In this document: one piece after another, positions 59,978 to 64,000 of the stretch
Layout of the letters: each line of letters begins with the position of its first letter
How positions within the stretch are numbered: the first letter of the stretch is position 1
Source: Haloterrigena salifodinae
GTDB taxonomy: Archaea > Halobacteriota > Halobacteria > Halobacteriales > Natrialbaceae
Direction of reading: 5' to 3'
DNA length: 64,000 nt
Assembly (NCBI RefSeq): GCF_003977755.1
Contig: NZ_RQWN01000002.1
Coordinates: forward strand, 124,001-188,000
The notes under the pieces: model-generated
The model's database searches: none
Told to the model about the DNA's origin: nothing
What the model saw: only the letters and a program-made list of their open reading frames with translations
Position numbers and translations under genes: made by a program

Positions 59978-61900
59978 ATGACTGATATCGGTGGATTCCA
60001 GGACCACGTCGCCCGCATCGATCTCTCGGAGGAGTCGGTCGGCTACGAGCCGATCGACGACGAAGACGCGGAGAAGTATATCGGGGCGCGCGGCCTCGGT
60101 GTGAAGTACGTCTTCGAACAGGGACCGGACGTCGACCCGCTCGGGCCGGACAACCTCCTGGCCTTCATGAACGGGCCGCTGTCAGGAACCCAGACGACGA
60201 TGAGCGGTCGGATCGCCGTCTGTACGAAGTCGCCGCTGACGGGCACCGTCACGGACAGCCACCACGGCGGCTGGTCGGGAGCCCGGCTGAAGTGGGCGGG
60301 CTTCGACGGGCTGCTGGTCGAAGGGGAGGCCGACGAGCCGGTCTACGCCTATATCGAAGATGGCGAGGTCGAACTCCGGGACGCCTCCCACCTCTGGGGC
60401 GAGGGCTTCCACGACACGCGCGACGCGATCGAGGAGGAGGTCGAGGGGGCCTACGGGAAGAACCTCTCGATCATGGGGATCGGTCCCGGCGGCGAGAACG
60501 GCGTCAAGTACGCCTGCATTATGAACGAGGACGACCGGGCCTCCGGCCGCGGTGGCACCGGCTGCGTCATGGGGTCGAAGAACCTCAAGGCGATCGTCAT
60601 CAAGTCCGGGACGAAGATGCCCAAACCGGCGGACAAGGAGACGTTCATGGAGGGCCACCAGCAGGCGATGCAGGCCATCCAGGAGTCGGAAGTCACCGCG
60701 CCCAACGAGGGCGGCCTCTCGATGTACGGGACTAACGTCCTCATGAACATCGGCGAGGAGATGGACGGCCTCCCGACGAAGAACGGCCGGTACACCTCGA
60801 CCGAGAGCATGCGCGACGCGGAGGGCGTCGACATCGACGCCGAGCGCGTCTCCGGCGAGAACGTCCGCGAGAACATCCTCGTCGACGAGCCAACCTGTCA
60901 CTCCTGTCCGGTCGCCTGTAAGAAGGAAGTCGAGGTCACGGCGATGCACAAGGGCGAGGAGATGAACGTCCGCACCGAGTCCTACGAGTACGAGTCGGCC
61001 TACGCGCTCGGCCCGAACTCCGGGCACACCGAGCGCGACGACATCGCCCTCATGATCGACCGGTGTAACGACATGGGCGTCGACACCATCGACACCGGGA
61101 ACATGCTCGCGATGGCCATGGAGATGACCGAGGAGGGCAAACTCGAGGACGAAGGCGGACTCGACTGGGGCGACTCCGAGACGATGATCGAGATGATCGA
61201 GCGGATCGCCCATCGCGAGGACGACCTCGCGGACCTGCTCGCCGAGGGCCCGAAGCGCGTCGCCGACCGCAAGGACGCCGAGGAGAACTCGCTCGCGGTC
61301 AAGGGCCAGACCATCGCCGCCTACGACCCCCGCTGCATGAAGGGGATGGGAATCGGCTACGCCACCTCGAACCGCGGGGCCTGCCACCTGCGCGGGTACA
61401 CGCCGGCCGCCGAAATCCTCGGGATCCCCGAGAAGGTCGACCCCTACGAGTACGAAGGGAAGGGCGAACTGACGGCTCAGTTCCAGGACCTGCACGCGAT
61501 CTCGGACAGCTTCGACATCTGCAAGTTCAACGCCTTCGCCGAAGGCATCGAGGAGTACGTCACCCAGTACAACGGGATGACCGGCCGCGACGTCACCGAG
61601 GACGAACTCCTCCAAGCCGGGGAACGGGTCTACAACTTAGAGCGCTACTACAACAACCTCGTGGGCTTCGACGGCAGCGACGACTCGCTGCCCGAGCGCT
61701 TCCTCGAGGACGGCATCCCCGGACAGGGCGCCTCGGAGGGTGAGTACTGCGAGCTTGAGGAGATGAAAGACGAGTACTACGACCACCGCGGCTGGGTCGA
61801 CGGCGTCGTCCCCGACGAGAAACTCGACGAGTTGGGCATCGACATCGGCCCCGGCACGGGCGTCTCCGCGGGCGACTCGCCGGCACCGGCTGACGACTGA
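59978..61900 (+). CDS. Aldehyde ferredoxin oxidoreductase family tungstoenzyme
   Basis: The 640-residue protein has the N-terminal AOR domain (ARGLGVKYVFEQGPDVDPLG), the central region binding two molybdopterin molecules, and the 4Fe-4S ligands C-H-S-C-P-V-A-C (Cys 307, 310 and 314) with the fourth at Cys 515 (DICKFNAF). AOR-family enzymes use tungsten to oxidise aldehydes to acids with ferredoxin as acceptor. Other conserved segments are GWSGARLKWAGFDGLLVEG and RGGTGCVMGSKNLKAIVIK. GGAGTTATC precedes the ATG. It may detoxify or use aldehydes; which ones are not known. Confidence 0.92.
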   Translation: MTDIGGFQDHVARIDLSEESVGYEPIDDEDAEKYIGARGLGVKYVFEQGPDVDPLGPDNLLAFMNGPLSGTQTTMSGRIAVCTKSPLTGTVTDSHHGGWSGARLKWAGFDGLLVEGEADEPVYAYIEDGEVELRDASHLWGEGFHDTRDAIEEEVEGAYGKNLSIMGIGPGGENGVKYACIMNEDDRASGRGGTGCVMGSKNLKAIVIKSGTKMPKPADKETFMEGHQQAMQAIQESEVTAPNEGGLSMYGTNVLMNIGEEMDGLPTKNGRYTSTESMRDAEGVDIDAERVSGENVRENILVDEPTCHSCPVACKKEVEVTAMHKGEEMNVRTESYEYESAYALGPNSGHTERDDIALMIDRCNDMGVDTIDTGNMLAMAMEMTEEGKLEDEGGLDWGDSETMIEMIERIAHREDDLADLLAEGPKRVADRKDAEENSLAVKGQTIAAYDPRCMKGMGIGYATSNRGACHLRGYTPAAEILGIPEKVDPYEYEGKGELTAQFQDLHAISDSFDICKFNAFAEGIEEYVTQYNGMTGRDVTEDELLQAGERVYNLERYYNNLVGFDGSDDSLPERFLEDGIPGQGASEGEYCELEEMKDEYYDHRGWVDGVVPDEKLDELGIDIGPGTGVSAGDSPAPADD

Positions 61901-61974
61901 CCGCCGACGAAAGCCAGTCGGCCCGGTCGTCGGGTCGTTCGGACGACGGCTTTTCGGCGGTAGCGGTTCGGACG

Positions 61975-62739
61975 ATGGCTTCGCGATACAACTTCGGCGT
62001 CTATCACTGGCGGCGACGATTCCGTTCGATAGCCGCCGCGCTCGTCGCCGCCGTCCTCGGCGTCGCCGTTCGACGGCGGACGAACGACGCTCGAGTTCGG
62101 CTGACCGCGGCCGGAGCGACAATCGGCGCGGCCGTTTACGCTGTCCGCGTGCTGCGACGCCTCCTGTCGCCGCCACCGTGGGCGCTCGAGCGAGCCAAGT
62201 ACGACGCGCTGGCGGTCCGCCTCCCCCTCGCCGACGCCGATCGGGTGCTCGACGTCGGCTGTGGCACCGGCCGGTCGCTCGTGGGTCTCGCACCGTACGT
62301 CTCGCCCGACGCGGACGTGCTCGGGTTCGACGTCTTCGACGATCGAGTCATCCTCGGGAACGGCCCCGTGCTCGTCCGCCGGAACGGGACCCGCGCCGGC
62401 CTCGCGGTGACGCCGGTCGCCGGCGACGCGGCGGCGCTGCCGTTCGCCGACGACTCGATTCCAGTCGTCACCGCCTGTCGCGTCCTCCACGATCTCGAGG
62501 CGCCGGCTGCGGATCGAACGCTACGCGAGATCCGACGCGTCTGCGACCCCGACGGCGCGCTCGGGGTGCTCGAGTTGCCGTTGACTCCCGACGGCGTTTC
62601 CCGTCACCCCGAGTCCTACTGGACGGATCGCATCACCGCGGCGGGCTTCCGGATCGAGTCGCTCGAGCGACTCGAACGCGATACCGGGAACCACTATCTT
62701 GTGATCGTCGCGACGCCGCGAATCGGGAGCGACGGGTAG
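61975..62739 (+). CDS. Membrane-anchored class I SAM-dependent methyltransferase
   Basis: The 254-residue protein has two probable membrane helices in the first 60 residues (FRSIAAALVAAVLGVAV, LTAAGATIGAAVYAVRVL), then a methyltransferase domain with motif I VLDVGCGTGRSLVGL at residues about 89-103, GFDVFDDRVILG and VAGDAAALPFADDSIPVVTA (motif III-like). The acceptor is not predictable; membrane location suggests a lipid, quinone or membrane-bound substrate. The gene follows the AOR gene by 74 bases on the same strand and could belong to the same operon, though a functional link is not evident. Confidence 0.83.
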   Translation: MASRYNFGVYHWRRRFRSIAAALVAAVLGVAVRRRTNDARVRLTAAGATIGAAVYAVRVLRRLLSPPPWALERAKYDALAVRLPLADADRVLDVGCGTGRSLVGLAPYVSPDADVLGFDVFDDRVILGNGPVLVRRNGTRAGLAVTPVAGDAAALPFADDSIPVVTACRVLHDLEAPAADRTLREIRRVCDPDGALGVLELPLTPDGVSRHPESYWTDRITAAGFRIESLERLERDTGNHYLVIVATPRIGSDG

Positions 62740-62875
62740 CCCGCCCGCCGTCGGCTCCCGTCGGCCGGACCGCCGGCAGGCATCGCCTCGAGACGGTCAC
62801 CGGAAACGGACTACTTAACGGAACGTACAAATCCTTTATTCCGGGGTTCGTGGTTAGCACTCGTTGTGGGAGATA

Positions 62876-63955
62876 ATGCCAAACACATGCTGCGATCGCC
62901 GCCGGTTCCTCGCTGTCGCGGGGGGCGTGACTGCGACCGTCGCAGGCTGTCTCGGCGGTCCGGGTGGGAGCGACTCGGGCGATACCGCCGACGGCGAGCC
63001 CGCCGTCACCGACGTCTCGCTGCTGCTCAACTGGCGGATCAGCGGGCTGCACGCGCCCTACGTCGCGGCCCGTGAGAACGGATTTTACGCGGACGAGGGG
63101 TTCGAGAGCGTTGATATCGAGAGCGGGGACGGCTCGGACTTCGCCGCGAACCAGGCCGGACTGGGGAACGTCGAGTTCGCGATCACGAGCGCCGATCAAC
63201 TGTTGAACGTCAACAGCCGCGGGCTCTCACCGCGCTGCGTCGCGGTCGTCATGCAGCGCAACCCGAACGTCGTCTTCGCGACCCGCGACGGATTCGGCGA
63301 GCTAACCGACCCCGAACAACTCGAGGGCGCGACCGTCGGCAGCGGTCCCGGCATGGTCCGCCAGATGACCGAGGCGTACCTCGAGCACCACGGCGTCCTC
63401 GAGAGCGTCGACTACGTCGACGCCGGCTTCGACACCGTCCAGCAGTTGCTCGCGGGTGACCTCGACGCCGTCGGCGGCGTCTTCGGCGACGTCGTGGATG
63501 CCGAGCACCAGGGCGCGACCGTCGATGTGCTCTCGATCGACGAGACGATTCGCTCGTACGGCCACCTCGTCGCGACCGACGCGAAGTTCGCCGAATCGAA
63601 CGAGACGACCGTCAGTTCGTTTCTCCGCGCGACCGCGAGAGGCGCCGTCTGGGCGAGTACCAACCCCGCTGACGCGATCGCTCTCCTCGTCGACGCCCAG
63701 CCCGAACTCGAGGAGGTCCGCGAGAACCAGACCGACAAGTGGGACCGGATGCACGCTGAGTACATGTTCTCAGAGACCGTCCGCGAGCGCGGCTGGGGAT
63801 ACAGCGAATCGGGACCGTGGGCGGAGACCTACGAGACGCTCGCGGCGGCCGACGTCTTCGAGGACGACGTCGATCCCGAAACGGTGTGGACGAACGACTA
63901 CCTCGACGATGAGTCCGAATACATCGCCGACTACGCGGCGCGGGTCGAGTCGTAA
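62876..63955 (+). CDS. ABC transporter substrate-binding protein, NMT1/THI5-like lipoprotein
   Basis: The 359-residue protein has a twin-arginine signal ending in a lipobox (DRRRFLAVAGGVTATVAGC), so it should be Tat-exported and lipid-anchored. The mature part matches the NMT1/THI5-like family: LLLNWRISGLHAPYVAARE, NGFYADEGFESVDIESGDGS, GNVEFAITSADQLL, and the segments GATVGSGPGMVRQMTEAYLE and AGFDTVQQLLAGDLDAVGGV. These proteins bind pyrimidine precursors of thiamine, or related aromatic acids. ABC permease and ATPase genes should follow just beyond the window. ATG 62876 is preferred over a start four codons upstream. Confidence 0.88.
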   Translation: MPNTCCDRRRFLAVAGGVTATVAGCLGGPGGSDSGDTADGEPAVTDVSLLLNWRISGLHAPYVAARENGFYADEGFESVDIESGDGSDFAANQAGLGNVEFAITSADQLLNVNSRGLSPRCVAVVMQRNPNVVFATRDGFGELTDPEQLEGATVGSGPGMVRQMTEAYLEHHGVLESVDYVDAGFDTVQQLLAGDLDAVGGVFGDVVDAEHQGATVDVLSIDETIRSYGHLVATDAKFAESNETTVSSFLRATARGAVWASTNPADAIALLVDAQPELEEVRENQTDKWDRMHAEYMFSETVRERGWGYSESGPWAETYETLAAADVFEDDVDPETVWTNDYLDDESEYIADYAARVES

Positions 63956-64000
63956 CCGCCCGCGCGTCTCGAGGCGAACTGTGAACTGGCGGCCGACCGA

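Overview
The window is high-GC DNA with very acidic predicted proteins, leaderless-looking promoters and several families known mainly from halophilic archaea (CetZ tubulin, Bat-type regulators, HalOD1, archaeosine RaSEA, PGF-CTERM surface proteins, coenzyme F420 genes). It is best read as a chromosomal piece of a haloarchaeon, probably of the Natrialbales; the genus cannot be fixed from the sequence alone. I saw no rRNA, tRNA, CRISPR array, insertion sequence or prophage.

Layout. 1-12 kb: a truncated membrane-protein gene, an alpha/beta hydrolase, a STAS/SEC14-like protein, an SDR enzyme, an FRG-domain protein, a HerA-type ATPase, a double winged-helix regulator, a cohesin-like surface protein, a secreted UshA-type nucleotidase and the nuclease NurA. 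12-19 kb: small zinc-ribbon and HTH proteins, a DCC/HTTM pair, phosphoglycerate mutase (gpmI), and a single-chain fusion of a flavodoxin-fold quinone reductase with a UbiA prenyltransferase. 19-23 kb: a Tat-exported PhoX-type phosphatase that ends in a dockerin, followed 3 bases later by a PGF-CTERM protein with a cohesin-like domain. 23-33 kb: MetY, small conserved proteins, a hairpin-rich inverted repeat, a TrkA/RAM/SLC13 transport group, thymidylate kinase, an NDUFA9-like protein and CetZ. 33-38 kb: the F420 genes cofC, cofG and cofH. 38-43.5 kb: purC behind two tiny overlapping ORFs, a SAMP-like protein, an acetamidase and purU. 43.6-50.1 kb: a probable metal-homeostasis group of two flavoproteins, a CobW GTPase and a FeoB-like transporter, with near-identical promoter blocks ahead of two of its units. 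50-64 kb: purSQ, a large PAS/GAF histidine kinase, a second hairpin array, RaSEA, a HalOD1/Bat/LOV signalling group, a tungsten aldehyde oxidoreductase, a methyltransferase and a THI5-like ABC binding protein.

Main themes. First, secreted phosphatases stand next to cohesin-like proteins at two loci, and at one of them the enzyme carries a dockerin; this suggests a surface-docked phosphate-scavenging complex. Second, purC and the feoB-like gene are both preceded by tiny ORFs whose stop codons overlap the next start codon (ATGA or GTGA), with Shine-Dalgarno-like sites inside the tiny ORFs; this suggests translational coupling or leader-peptide control. Third, the metal group shows a shared promoter block with the same spacing to the start codon. 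Fourth, one Bat-type regulator contains a LOV domain with all the usual flavin-contact residues, so it may be a blue-light-responsive transcription factor.

All functions are read from sequence motifs and recollection of families; no database search was possible. Start codons were chosen from Shine-Dalgarno sites, spacing and family alignment, and doubtful ones are marked.
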